Position numbers and translations under genes: made by a program
Part shown: positions 41,601 to 52,744 of the stretch, piece after piece
Numbering within the stretch: the stretch's first letter is position 1
Layout: each line of letters opens with the position of its first letter
DNA from: Craspedostauros australis
Taxonomy: Eukaryota; Bacillariophyta; Bacillariophyceae; Mastogloiales; Achnanthaceae
Assembly (NCBI GenBank): GCA_026770025.1
Contig: JAMXDE010000020.1
Coordinates: 620,001 to 684,000 of the forward strand
Reading direction: 5' to 3'
DNA length: 64,000 nucleotides
The notes under the pieces: model-generated
Database searches by the model: none
What the model was told of the DNA's origin: nothing
What the model saw: only the letters and a program-made list of their open reading frames with translations

Positions 41601-43775
41601 GGTGTACCGTTTTTCGTCAAAATCTCTGCCAAACAGGATGGCCTCGCGGATGGTGCCCTTCGGCAACCACGACTGCTGCGAGCAGTATGCTACATTTCCA
41701 TGGCGGATGACGGAGGGTTTGTCATGGAACTCGTCGAGGGGCTCGTTGTCGTCGGTCGGCGTGGCGGGGTCCACCACTCGTTGCGGTGCTGGTTCCAATT
41801 CACCCAGCAATCCCTTGATCAAGGCGGACTTGCCGCTGCCGACGGGACCCACCACGGCCACCACCTCACCAGGATGCACCTTCATGTTGACGTTGCTCAA
41901 GGCAGGAGCGACGACTCGCTCCGACTGTCCATTACGCGAGACGGCCTTGTTATTCCAGAGGAAGTTTCCGTTCTTCATCTCGATGCTTCCGCCGTCCACG
42001 GCTTCGCCTTCGGCGGTGTTGGTGACGTAGGGCGTGACTTCCTCCGATGCCAAGTAGGATGAAATTCGGCGCATGGCATTCTTGCCGTTCGCCAAGGAAT
42101 CGATGAGCATGGGGTAAAAGAAGAGAGGAAAGCGCAGCTGCTCGAAGAGTGATATGGCCGTGAAGATGGTGCTGGCAACGATGGGGTTTCCAGACTTGGC
42201 ATACACACCGAGAGTGACAACGAGGACCAGAGCCGGGACTGCGTTGCTGATCGCCGAGTTGAGCGCGCGCACCATGCCCCTGAGCTTGTGACGGCTGAGT
42301 TCGGTGTCACGCTGCGCCTCGACCTCCTCGGCGAATTTGTGCTCCCATGCCTGCACCTTGAGTAGTTTCATGTTGCTGACGGATTCGGTCGTCCGCCTCG
42401 TGCGGCCGTCCTTGGCCTCGTTTTCCACGCGTGCCAACCTGTCAAGAACGCGCAATGCGACGCTGTTGAGCGGGATGACCGTCAGTAGCACGGCGAATCC
42501 ATAGAGCACGGAGTTCCCGAGGTACTTGTACAGCAACGACGTGTACATGATGATCTGTCATTCCAACAAAGAATGAATGGAGGACGAGAAGAGGTGGAAG
42601 AGAAGAGCAGTAATGGATACATCATAGGATGAGAATACGGATGGTGGCGAGTCAGGAGTGGAGTACAAGTATGATTACAGTGCAATGCAATGCAATGCTA
42701 TGGAGTGCAGTGCATGTCGATGAAATGTATGCAAACGGTTGGCCGGACGTACCTGAAGCGGACCATCCCATGTGGTGTGAATGAGCAAGGCAGCGGATTC
42801 GATGATGGATGCGTCGGATTGCATGAGGTTGAGGACGCCGCCCGAACCCAAGGCCTTGCGGTCGTCGTTGCTGCTTTTCTTCTTTTTCTTGACCGAAAGC
42901 AAGGAGGCTCCTCCACCGGGAAGCTTGAGGCTCTTGTCGAAGATCATGCCCTCGAGGGCACCGCGCGTGCTTGCGGCCATCCTGAAGACGTGGTGGAAGA
43001 GCTGCGTCTCGACGACCGTCTTGATGCAAAGCACGGTCACCAGGGTGATGGCCGACGTGACTGCTTTGGAGGTCGATATGGCCTCACCGGCCTCGATCAA
43101 GCGCAGGAGACGGGCAATGAGGAGTGCGGGGAAGGCCTGTATGGCTGTGTTGACCAGTCGCAAGATGCCGGTGAACAGGAGCGCCTTCCACTGTGTTTGC
43201 ACCAACGCCTTGAGCAGAACCATCGACCGAGATCGCTTCGTCTGTTCCGCGCCCTGCGCCTTGGCTTCCTCAATCTTCTGCTTCGATCTTTCCTTCTGGA
43301 TGTTGTAATTGGTGGTGAGATCTGTGACGGTGCGATCCATCTTGAGATTCGGAGACAGATGCAGCGCATCGTCCACATCCAAAGTACGCTCCGCCGCTAA
43401 ATCGAGCAACGGATTGATGTACGTGAACATGAGCTTGGAGGCCACGGTGGCGGTTTCATCTCCGCCCTTCCATCGGCCATCTTTCTTGCCACCGGAGGGA
43501 TTGAAGTTGCGAATGAACCTGCGCAGCTTGCCCATGCGAGCCCTGGGCGGTTCTGCGGCCGATGCTGCCGCGGATGGCAGATTGGTGGTGGCAGATCGTT
43601 GCGACGGCGATGGTGGCGCTGGCACCTGGAAGAGCGACGAGGTGAATGGACGAACCTTCTGCGTTGCCGAATTATGCATCGAATGATCTGCCTCATTCAT
43701 CGCAAATGAAGACGCCGCGCTCACGAGCGTCAACATGAACACGCTGAACATCACCGTCGAAGACTTGTTCTGCAT
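38688..43775 (-). CDS. ABCC (MRP)-type full ABC transporter
   Basis: Two exons, 42753-43775 and 38688-42554, encode 1629 residues; the GTACGT/GACAG intron joins WDGPLQ|IIMYTSLLYKY, matching the family's W.GPLQ helix. Order: TMD1 (exon 1 end to exon 2), NBD1 with Walker A GPVGSGKSALIKG, signature LSGGQRARVALARAL and FLLDDCLAALD; a long acidic linker containing a Cys cluster (VCANATGYACHADPDC); TMD2; NBD2 with GRTGSGKSSLLL, signature LSLGQRQLLCLARAL and LVLDEATSSVD. NBD1's Asp instead of catalytic Glu is normal for ABCC proteins. There is no TMD0. I start at the ATG at 43775 because it opens a signal-like helix (FSVFMLTLVSAASSFAMNEA) with a plastid-motif look; an in-frame ATG at 43895 would add 40 Gln/Arg-rich residues. 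Substrates of this family are glutathione or other conjugates; location is uncertain. Confidence 0.88.
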
Positions 43776-43990
43776 TGCTCTCCGCTGCCGTTGCTCTTGC
43801 CGTCCATGTGTTCCGTGTTGTCGTCTTCGCCCGCGTTGGCATGGTTGTTGCTCATGCTGTTGCTCATCAATGGGATGCAATGTAAGTGCCTTCATCTTGC
43901 TGTGCTTGTGATGGAGTCTGTTTGTGTTCCCAAGAATCCTCTGGTGTACTCGTGTGCAGAGTATCAGTATGGCGGGGTATAGTATGGTAC

Positions 43991-44004
43991 GTAGAGTACT
44001 CTAC
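43991..44004. promoter_or_regulatory. Perfect 14-bp palindrome GTAGAGTACTCTAC
   Basis: Reads identically on both strands and lies ~215 bp upstream of the transporter ATG. It is related to the GTACTC element seen in many spacers of this window. Function unknown. Confidence 0.5.
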
Positions 44005-45101
44005 TCGAACTATATGTATTTTATGATGCTATGCGACTGACGGCAATGCAAAGCTCAGGCTTGTTCACAGTTGTTGCCGCCGATGGTATCTGCACAAGCG
44101 CCTTCAATCTGTGGTGGTTTCGAATTGTGATGGCTTGGGAGGAATTTGATCGGTGATGTTTCCGTACCGCCAACGCCCTCTCTCTCTGCAAACTCTCCTA
44201 CTGGGAAAAGGCATGGAATTGGAAGTAAACAACGGATTATGAGCTCAAGGCACGAGCCATTTACCTCTCATGTGGTCTCTACTCTGCTGCGTACGATTCA
44301 GCTGCAAGTGCCCAGTCTAACGCTCAAATAACCGGTAATAACGTCCGTATCTGCTTGTCTGCATCGAACACGGAGCTTCGTTTCATTTTTTTCATCGCGT
44401 TGCACGATGTGCATGTTGGTACGTGGAACTGACAGTGGTGGCAATGTGGTGGTGGTGTCATGAAGGGTGTTGAATCCAGGGGCTGTTTTGTGGATGCGCG
44501 TTCGTTCTTTCGGCGTCCTCTGTGGTGGTCGGATGGAATCTGACGCATTGATGATGGATTCTACTTGTACGGGATTGAATCTTCACTGTAGGTCACGAGC
44601 TGGATCACAAAAGAACAATACTACTGCAATCGTGGATAGCGCACAAGTTGACATTCCAAACATGGATTTCTGCACGGCCAGGATGATCGACTCAGAGGAC
44701 TCAAATAGGATTGGCTCCAGCGCGTGACACACATGTTCATGTCGTTCGCGATATATATACATAATATGCAGAGTTGAATAAATCATATCCATCTGCCTTC
44801 TGTGGAGTCGCCAAACCGCATCTCCCGACAACAACGGCCACCACAACTTGACATGCGCAACAAAAACGCCAACAAACAACACGCGAAAGAACAAACCCTT
44901 TGGGCTGAATTGCTGATGCCGAACAAGCAGATGAACAACAACACCAACAGCGCTTATCGCCGTTCCGATTTGATCCTCACCATCACTGAGAGCAGTGCTT
45001 GTTGTACCAGGTGAACTCTGGAAAGCGCGTCAGCAGGGCATTCTGCAAACGCTAACCCGACGAACGCTGTGCCATCACTGGCTATTCTGCGTGTGTGTCC
45101 A

Positions 45102-45120
45102 TCTCTCTCTCTCTCGCTCT
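45102..45120. repeat. CT dinucleotide tract
   Basis: Short CT run about 400 bp upstream of the STAND ATPase start. Confidence 0.8.
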
Positions 45121-45520
45121 CCCGATTCGCCAAGAAAAGTGCGCAAGCCGCTGAAGAGAGACAGTTTCTGCAGGTGTTGTTGATAGTGTCGACACACGTG
45201 CTCAACTGCGCTCTTCTCAGCTTGCATTAACCTTTCTCGATTCTGTTGGTCACTGCCACCATCTCCAACAGGACTCATCCTCTATCACACACATGCACAT
45301 GCAAATGCGCATGCACATGCACATGAACTTGCAATTGTCGTTGCGCCAACACCAATTGATCACACCTTTCAGTTGACCTAACCGGACAAAGACAGAGGCC
45401 GAGACAGTGAGTGCATCCAAGAAAGCTCCCGCACCACCTCCACATACAAGCAGCAAGCAGCAAGCAACAATCATAGAGCCAACAATCATCACTGGAAGCC
45501 AAAGCCAGCACACCACCACG

Positions 45521-48500
45521 ATGAGGCGGAAGGTCAAGTTCCAAAGCACGACGGAGGAGATCGAGGATCAGTCCTCGATCGGCCTCAACAGCATCCTTGA
45601 CAGATCCATCCTCTCTGGTGGACAGCGCAGCCAGCAAAGCCAGAACAGCGGCAGCGGCAGTGGCAACATCAGTGGCAACAGCCACACACAAATGCAAACA
45701 CACGGTCAAAGTCAAAGTCAAACTCAGCCACAGACTCAAGGAGATGGTACGAACAGCGTTCTGGCCGAAACCAGCGTCTTCTCATCACAGAATGGCAACC
45801 ACTCCAGCGAAGAGGAGAAGTCGGTGGACTGGACGATATCCTCGCTGGGCAATCACAGCCGAAGGCTCTTCGGACGCTCCAAGGAGCGGGCCCGCCTGCG
45901 CCAGGCGTACAGGCAGCTATGGGAGCGCGAGAAGGGAGCGAATCCGACCATCCAGCTGGCGCTCATCTCAGGGCCCCCAGGGTGCGGGAAGACCGCGCTG
46001 GCCACATCCCTGCGCCAGCTCGTTATGGAGGACCGCGGTCATTTTGTGGCTGGCAAATTCGATCAGATGCAGAGCTCGCAGATGTACAGCGCCTTCGTCG
46101 CCGCCTTCGATGCCCTCGTGGACTGCATCCTGGCACGCGGCAAGGATGCGGTGAGGCAGGTGCAACGCGCCATCGTCACAGCGGTGCAGACGGAACTGAA
46201 GATGCTCACCGACATGATCCCGTCTTTGGAGAGGATCATCGGACCGCAGAAGCGTGACACGCCCAAGGAATTCCGCCAGAGCTCCGACGAGATCAGCTGC
46301 TTCAAGTTCGTGTTCCGCATGTTCGTGAGATCCATCTCCTCCCTCGAATACCCCATCGTCTTCCTTCTGGACGATCTGCAATTCGCCGACGAGGCGTCAT
46401 TGGACTTGTTACAGTCCCTCGTCACCGACATAGAGAACAGCGGCATCCTCTTCGTCTGCACGTACCGAGAGGAGAAGTCAGCGGAGGACAAGACGAAGGC
46501 ATTCCTCCAGAATGGCACGGACGTCCCCGTCACGGACATCCGTATCACCAACCTCTCCGCACGTGCTGTGGACGAAATGATCGCGGAGATCTTCTCGGTG
46601 GTCGATCCCGCACAGATCCGCCCCCTCACCGAAATCATCTACAGACAAACCTCCGGCAACGTCTTCTACATGCGCGAGTTTCTTTGGTACCTCCAAGAAC
46701 AGACGCTGCTGACATTCGACGACCGCGGCATGGAGTGGGTGTGGGATGAACGGCGGATACAGATGAAGATCGACTTCCGACGGCCCGTAGAGCTCATGAC
46801 GGTGCGCATGACACGCCTTCCCAAATCCACGCGCGAAGTCCTCGAGGTCTCGGCCTGCCTCGGTTCCAAGATCGACGAGAAGCTGCTCAACCGCATCTCT
46901 CCACGACCCGTCTTCTCCCATCTGCAGAAGGCAGCATCGCGAGGGTTCCTGGTCTACGACGAGAGCAACGAGATGTACCAATTCCAGCACGACATCATTC
47001 AGGAGGCGGCGTACAAGCTCATCCCGTACCAAGAACGCGAGGCCTTCCATCTCACCATCGGCAGGGAGCTGTGGAAGAGCTTCGACGTCATCGAGGAGCT
47101 AGAGGAGCACATCTTCGTCATTCTGGCGCAGATTCGGGAAGGTGCAAAACTCATCGAGTTCCAGGAGGAGCGCAACGACGTCGCAGCGCTGTGCCTTCGG
47201 GCCGGTGAGCTGGCCATCTGCTCGTCGAACTTCAAGACAGCATCGGAGTACCTGCTCCTGGGTGTCTCCATGCTGGGTGCGAAGTGCTGGGAGCAAGAGT
47301 ACGAGCTCAGCCTCGAGATCTACAACGCAGCCGCCGAAGTCGAATACTGCATTGCCAACTTTGACAATGTTGAGCAGCTCGTCGGCGAGATCTTCAGCAA
47401 CACCCGGTGGTTCCCCGACACCCTTCGCGCTCATTCCATCAACATCTACTCTCTCGGCAGCCGCGGCCACATGGTCAAGGCAATCGAGCAAGGCCTCAGC
47501 GTACTCGAGGCCCTCGGTGAGAAGTTCCCATCCAAGATTGCCTCCAACACGCTGGCGAACACGTTGAAACGCACCAGATGGATGATGAGGGGAAAGAACA
47601 CAGACCCGGACACGCTGCTGCGCATGCGTCTCATGGACGACACCGAGAAGATCGCCGCCATGCAGGTCATGAACGTCATCTTCCTCTACGCCTACATCGC
47701 GAAGCCGCAGCTCGCTCCTCTCATCTCGCTGCGCATGGTGAAGCTGACGCTGGAGCACGGACTCTGCGATGTGTCCTGCGTTGGATTCGTGACGCTTGGC
47801 ATGCTGCTGTGCGGAGTGGGCGGCGACGTCGATGAGGGATATCGCTGTGGGCAGATCGCGCTGAAGGTGTACGAAAAGTTCGGCACCAAGTCGTGGCACG
47901 GACGCATCTCGGCGTGGTTCTACGGCTCCATCAGCCCTTGGAGGAAGCCGGTGAGGACGGTGTTCGATCCCTTGAAGAAGGCGCACCGTTCCGCACTCGA
48001 GCTCGGCGACATCGACTTTGCCATGCTCAACGCTAATCTCTATTGCTGGGAGTCCTTTGACATCACGACGCTCACCAAGCTGGAGCGCATCGTCAGCGGT
48101 TTCTCCACCAGAATGCAGGCCTACGGGCATGAATCCGTCCTGATGATGATCAAGCCCCTTTGGCAGATGGTGCACAACCTCACGGGCAGAGCCTCGGGCG
48201 ACCCCAAGGTCCTGACGGGAGAGATCATGGAGCAGGAGTACAGCCTGCAGTATGCGAGGGAGAACAACAAGACCCTGCTGATCTGGCTGCACTTCTACCG
48301 CCTCATCCTCGCCTACATGTTCGCAGACTTCGAGTCTGCAGAGGTCCACGCCAGCGTCTGCCGAGCCTCCGAGTCCAACCCCTTCGGTTCATCCGACCGT
48401 GTCCTGCTCACCTTTTACGACGGCCTCACGGCGCTGGCGCAACCCAGACTGGGCAAGTCAAGGCAGACGCTGGTGAAGAAGTGCATCAAGTCCCTGAAGA

Positions 48501-48808
48501 CGTGGTCGAAGCACTCGCCCGAGAACTTCCTCGGTAAGCTCTACTTTTTGGAAGCCGAGCTTGCTGCTGCCACGGGCGACCACAAACGCGCTCATGCCAA
48601 GTACACGTCCGCGATCTCGCTTTCCAAGGAGGGCGGGTACATCCTGCAACATGCCTTGGTGAACGAGAGGGCGGGCAAGTACTTCCTTCACCGAGGCAAC
48701 AAGGAGCAGGCCAGGACGTATCTGCGTGACTCCTTGACCTTGTACGAGAAATGGGGCGGCACGACGAAGGTGGAGCACCTGAAGAAGGAGACCTCCTTCC
48801 TTTTCTAA
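45521..48808 (+). CDS. STAND-type ATPase with TPR-like C-terminus
   Basis: 1095 residues, single exon, from ATG at 45521 (MRRKVKF); the frame is open upstream without Met. Residues ~25-100 are Ser/Gln-rich. An ORC1/AAA-type NTPase module follows: LFGRSKERARLRQAY, Walker A SGPPGCGKTAL (~150-160), HFVAGKFDQMQSS, Walker B VFLLDDLQFAD (~280), then ICTYREE-like FVCTYREEK and QTSGNVFYMREFL. The last ~500 residues are helical repeats (CLRAGELAICSSNFKTASEY, ARTYLRDSLTLYEKWGGTTK) resembling TPRs. This architecture is that of signal-transduction ATPases often fused to kinases or cyclases; here no such domain is present, so the protein may act with a partner. Coiled helical end KVEHLKKETSFLF. Role unknown. 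Confidence 0.78.
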   Translation: MRRKVKFQSTTEEIEDQSSIGLNSILDRSILSGGQRSQQSQNSGSGSGNISGNSHTQMQTHGQSQSQTQPQTQGDGTNSVLAETSVFSSQNGNHSSEEEKSVDWTISSLGNHSRRLFGRSKERARLRQAYRQLWEREKGANPTIQLALISGPPGCGKTALATSLRQLVMEDRGHFVAGKFDQMQSSQMYSAFVAAFDALVDCILARGKDAVRQVQRAIVTAVQTELKMLTDMIPSLERIIGPQKRDTPKEFRQSSDEISCFKFVFRMFVRSISSLEYPIVFLLDDLQFADEASLDLLQSLVTDIENSGILFVCTYREEKSAEDKTKAFLQNGTDVPVTDIRITNLSARAVDEMIAEIFSVVDPAQIRPLTEIIYRQTSGNVFYMREFLWYLQEQTLLTFDDRGMEWVWDERRIQMKIDFRRPVELMTVRMTRLPKSTREVLEVSACLGSKIDEKLLNRISPRPVFSHLQKAASRGFLVYDESNEMYQFQHDIIQEAAYKLIPYQEREAFHLTIGRELWKSFDVIEELEEHIFVILAQIREGAKLIEFQEERNDVAALCLRAGELAICSSNFKTASEYLLLGVSMLGAKCWEQEYELSLEIYNAAAEVEYCIANFDNVEQLVGEIFSNTRWFPDTLRAHSINIYSLGSRGHMVKAIEQGLSVLEALGEKFPSKIASNTLANTLKRTRWMMRGKNTDPDTLLRMRLMDDTEKIAAMQVMNVIFLYAYIAKPQLAPLISLRMVKLTLEHGLCDVSCVGFVTLGMLLCGVGGDVDEGYRCGQIALKVYEKFGTKSWHGRISAWFYGSISPWRKPVRTVFDPLKKAHRSALELGDIDFAMLNANLYCWESFDITTLTKLERIVSGFSTRMQAYGHESVLMMIKPLWQMVHNLTGRASGDPKVLTGEIMEQEYSLQYARENNKTLLIWLHFYRLILAYMFADFESAEVHASVCRASESNPFGSSDRVLLTFYDGLTALAQPRLGKSRQTLVKKCIKSLKTWSKHSPENFLGKLYFLEAELAAATGDHKRAHAKYTSAISLSKEGGYILQHALVNERAGKYFLHRGNKEQARTYLRDSLTLYEKWGGTTKVEHLKKETSFLF

Positions 48809-49631
48809 ACCATGCCGTCGTCGCCGTGCGAGTATGAGTGTATCGCCTTGCATGGGCCGTCGCATTCCATCGCGCACGTTGCGCAAATGAGAAGCATGGA
48901 AGGGAGGAGCATGCATATGGATGGTACTTGTCGTCGTACGCCTTCTTGCATGGATATCCTGCCAATGTCATCCGACACAAGTTATTGAGGCAGGCATGCA
49001 ACAGAGTGCACATGCAAGAGAAACAAGCAGCGCAAGCACCCCGATGCTTTCTATCTGTATCATCATTTGGTCATCACGGGGCATGTGACGTGGGACAATG
49101 CAGTATACGCGAAGTACGGCAGTCCACAATACTATACTAATACGACCCAGTGGAATTGTGTGTTTATGCTGATCTGTCATCATCATGGTCATCTCGTTTG
49201 TGGGCGCAACCCATCAACTGCAGTGATTTATATTAGATTGTATTTCTCGACTGTGCGGCCGACACATTCTCGCATCATCGCGCATTCTAGAAGTGTAGGT
49301 GTTAGCCTATGGATTCTGTGTTTGGAGAAGGGCAACGGTCATCGAGAACACGAATCGACCATGGCGATCCGCCCGTTGGCGTTGTTGATGCGGCAAAAGC
49401 GCACAAACTGCACCAGATCCATGAGCAATCACCCACACCCCCCACGACACGAACACAATCAGAAGAGACTCTCGAGTGACTGGCTCTCTCCCAATACTCC
49501 CTGAGAGAGTATCCGCACTATCCGCACGACTACGAGACCTGTCTGAACACACAGAACAACCGACCCAAACGGCAACGCGAGCAAACAGGCCAACACACAA
49601 AGCAGCAAGTTACCGCACAGTAAAAATCAAG
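48809..49631. other. Intergenic region
   Basis: 823 bp between two plus-strand genes; AT-rich middle (~49190-49250). No gene seen. The last ~100 bp are A/C-rich and probably the CASP leader. Confidence 0.55.
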
Positions 49632-52076
49632 ATGACTTCGCAGCAACAGGAAGCGCTGCTGCTGTCATCGATCCAGGTGGCATCCGAGGGATGGATCTCT
49701 TTTGACTGGAAGGCGAAGTGCTCGCAATGGGAATCCACGGAGAAGAAGACCAAGGAGGCTCGCGAGAGCTCCGTGGCGGCGCGCAAGAAGCTGGCAGACA
49801 CCACGAAGAAGTTCAAGCGTTCCGTGAAGGGGGTGGAGCAGAGCGGCGCATCGCTGACCGTCGACACCATCCCAGCGGCCGTCAAGTCCATCGAGACCCT
49901 GTCCAAGGACTGCCGCACCACCATCCGGGCCTACCAGGAGGAGGTGGACAACCTCACGCGCCGCTGCAAGGCCGCCGAGAATGCGCACTCCAGCGTCACG
50001 CAGTCTCTCATGGAGATCCCGGATCCGGCGGCTGTCCTCACTGCTGCCGTGGAGCAGCTCAACTTGCAGAAGAAGCAGATCAGCGCGCTGCAGAAGGCCG
50101 TGGATGACCAGGGCAAGGACATGGACGCCCTCAAGGCCAAGACCGCCAACCAGGCGGCCGCGTCGGCCAGCACCAGCGGCCTGGCCAAGCAGGAGAAGGA
50201 GGAGCTCATCCAGCTGCGTCGCGAGGTTGCGGAGTACGAGGTTGAATTCCGTTCGCTCAAGAACCAGGACATCACCATCCGCAAGCTCGAGGCGCGCATC
50301 GAGCAGATTCAGGAGTCCGGCGAGGCCGAGCTCGAGGACAAGTTCGAGAAGGCCAAGCAGGAGCTCATCGAGACGGAAGGCCGCCGAGCCCTCGAGGCGT
50401 TGGAGCGCGAGGCCGCCATGGAACGCAAGGTGCACTCGCTCGAGCTGCAGCTCAAGGCGGAGGTGGCCGGACGTGCCGCGACCCAGGCGCATTTGCTGGA
50501 GGCCGATGAAGGTGCCGGCGAACGCGAGGCCGCGTGGGAGGCGCAGCGCAAGATCCTCGTGGACGATGCGGAGAGCCTGCGTCTGCGTCTGCACGAGGCC
50601 GCGCGCGAACGCGATGAGCTGCGTCTCAAGGTCGCCGCCACCATGACGCACAACGGTGGCGCCGCGTCGTCGGGGCCGCGCGGTTTGTCATCCGCCCCAC
50701 CTTCCGGTGCGGGCATGGGCATGACGGATCTGCTGAATGAACGCAAGGCTTACGAAGCCGAGGTAAGCGAGTTGTCGCACACGGCCAATTCGTTGCGTGA
50801 AGAATTGCAGCTCAAGGAAGACCTGATCAAGGAGGAGAAGACCGCGTTGCAGATCAGCATCAAACAGCTGCAGCAGAACGAGGCGACTCTCAGCGATACA
50901 GTGACAACGTTGGAAGCCAAGCTGGCCGCGGCCCCATCGCAGTCGCTGCTGGATAGCATGAAGCGCGAGCTCCGCATCCTCAAGCGCTTGGAATACAATG
51001 CAGATGACTTCGAGGCCGATGGTGACGGTGACGGCGATGATCTTGTGCTGACTGGAAGCATCGACAATGAGGAGCAGGATTTGGAATCGGTGCTGGTGGC
51101 GAAATTGCGACGGGTCGAGGCGGATCTCGTCAAGGAACGGAATCAGAAGGCTGACATGGAGCAGGCGACGGAGGCTCTTCAGCAGCAGCTATCGGAACTG
51201 CAGGCGAAGAAGGATGAATCGGACCACCTCATCGCGACCCTTGAGGCCGATCTTGACCGTGCAACAGCGTCGCAGCAAGCAGATGACAATGGACCGGCGA
51301 AGTCATCTCGCACATCCAACGCACCGCCCGTGACTGTCCAAGATAACGGTGCAATCTTGCAAAGTGTCTTGGACCCAACTGCCCCGCCGCCACCGCCGCT
51401 TCCCGCAAACGCGAATGGCACCAGGCAATCATCATCGTCGTCATCAGCACAGGGGGCATCCGCCAATGGCAGCAGATCAAGTGCTGACAAGACCCAGGAC
51501 GATCACTCCGTCGCCACCATCATCATGGCGCAGCGTGATCGTCTTCGCGTGCGCTGCGATGCGCTGGAGGCAGAACGCGACAGCTTCAAGCGCGAGCTGC
51601 AGACTCAAGTCCAATCAGCCGAATCGCTGAAGGCGGACAACACCAAGCTGTTTGAAAAGATGAGGTACCTGCAAAGCTACAACAGCAGCAACGGATCATC
51701 CGGTGCCGTCGCCGCGCGCGCACGATCCATGCCAAAGGACCGGGATCTGGACCTCGAGGCGCTAGAGCAACGGTACGAAGCCTCCGTCGATCCATTCCGC
51801 CAATTCAGCCGTGCCGAACGTCAGCGCAAGGTCCAGGAGATGTCCGCGATGGAACGCACCGTGTTCGTCGTGGCCAAGACCTTCCTCGGGTCCAAGGAGA
51901 TGCGCACCTTCCTCTTCTTTTACATCCTGGCCATGCACCTCCTCGTCTTCCTAACGACGTACCATTGGTCCCATGGCGATGCAACGAGCTGCGCCATGCA
52001 CCAGGAGATGCTGTCCCATCTGCCGCCCGAAATGTCGAACGAGCAAATCATTGCTCACGTCGCGAGCAAGAAATAA
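49632..52076 (+). CDS. Golgin CASP (CUX1-type Golgi tail-anchored coiled coil)
   Basis: 814 residues, single exon, from ATG at 49632 just after an A-rich leader. The N-terminus (VASEGWISFDWKAKCSQWES) and the EKKTKEARESSVAARKKLA run match CASP/CUX1. Residues ~30-700 are nearly all heptad coiled coil, broken by Gly/Ser/Pro linkers (~350 and ~580-620). The C-terminal CASP domain is clear: YEASVDPFRQFSRAERQRKV, then one membrane helix (~760-782, FLFFYILAMHLLVFLTTYHW) and a short tail. CASP anchors in the Golgi membrane by that helix and tethers vesicles for retrograde traffic within the Golgi. Length is close to that of the human CASP isoform (~680) and plant CASP. Confidence 0.92.
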   Translation: MTSQQQEALLLSSIQVASEGWISFDWKAKCSQWESTEKKTKEARESSVAARKKLADTTKKFKRSVKGVEQSGASLTVDTIPAAVKSIETLSKDCRTTIRAYQEEVDNLTRRCKAAENAHSSVTQSLMEIPDPAAVLTAAVEQLNLQKKQISALQKAVDDQGKDMDALKAKTANQAAASASTSGLAKQEKEELIQLRREVAEYEVEFRSLKNQDITIRKLEARIEQIQESGEAELEDKFEKAKQELIETEGRRALEALEREAAMERKVHSLELQLKAEVAGRAATQAHLLEADEGAGEREAAWEAQRKILVDDAESLRLRLHEAARERDELRLKVAATMTHNGGAASSGPRGLSSAPPSGAGMGMTDLLNERKAYEAEVSELSHTANSLREELQLKEDLIKEEKTALQISIKQLQQNEATLSDTVTTLEAKLAAAPSQSLLDSMKRELRILKRLEYNADDFEADGDGDGDDLVLTGSIDNEEQDLESVLVAKLRRVEADLVKERNQKADMEQATEALQQQLSELQAKKDESDHLIATLEADLDRATASQQADDNGPAKSSRTSNAPPVTVQDNGAILQSVLDPTAPPPPPLPANANGTRQSSSSSSAQGASANGSRSSADKTQDDHSVATIIMAQRDRLRVRCDALEAERDSFKRELQTQVQSAESLKADNTKLFEKMRYLQSYNSSNGSSGAVAARARSMPKDRDLDLEALEQRYEASVDPFRQFSRAERQRKVQEMSAMERTVFVVAKTFLGSKEMRTFLFFYILAMHLLVFLTTYHWSHGDATSCAMHQEMLSHLPPEMSNEQIIAHVASKK

Positions 52077-52744
52077 ACCAAACAAGCAAACAAAACAGGG
52101 AATGCACAGCACAGATGGGCCAACGAGCGTGAGTGTGGAAGTGTCGATGCATAGAGTATTCGTATCCGTCTTCGTTTGCGCCGGTTGTTGCGCTGGTCGA
52201 TTGCGCACTTTTGGAGTGTGCATGGTACCGACACCAACAGACGTCGACACAATGCTCGTACAGCACTGACCTTGGCATGCATATTCGTACCAGTATGAAT
52301 AGTTAGTTAATATAATATTACAAAATACAATATACATCACAGTGTTCTGCTACTACACATCGTGCTTTATGTACACAGCAAACACTGTGCCGTAACATCA
52401 CTCGAATAGCCTCGGTATCAACCTCTTCCATCGTCGCAGAGCAGCTCTACCCCAACAGAACACGCAAAGACCCATAATCCCATAACCCAATCTATCATTC
52501 CACAGAGTGCCAAAAAGATCTGCGTTGTTTGTTTGGCTGAGTTGTGTGAAGCGGCTGAGACGAAGGACACATCACTCGCAGCAGCCAACACAAACACAGG
52601 CACAGACACCCATCAATCAATCATCAATCGACCAGGCCATTTGTACCATACTATTAGAATATACGTACGACCATTACGTACAGGACGAAGAGCCGTTCCA
52701 TCCATCAATTGCATCAAAGCCGTTCACACACGAAAGCAACCAAG
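52077..52744. other. Intergenic region
   Basis: 668 bp between CASP and bS18m genes; AT-rich around 52300-52340. No gene seen. Confidence 0.55.

Larger units (their letters stand above)
43776..45520. promoter_or_regulatory. Divergent upstream region, ABC transporter / STAND ATPase
   Basis: 1.75 kb between start codons on opposite strands. It has GTACTCGTGT (43946-43955), a 14-bp palindrome (43991-44004), an AT run ATATATATACATA near 44750 and a CT tract (45102-45120). No recognisable gene. Confidence 0.45.

Noticed and set aside
47099-48349. Long antisense open frame (416 codons) opposite the STAND ATPase
   Set aside because: It mirrors a well-conserved sense gene. GC-rich third positions make such antisense frames common, and the translation has no family features.
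49665-50651. Antisense open frame (328 codons) opposite CASP
   Set aside because: A Leu-rich shadow of a Glu/Lys-rich coiled coil; not an independent gene.
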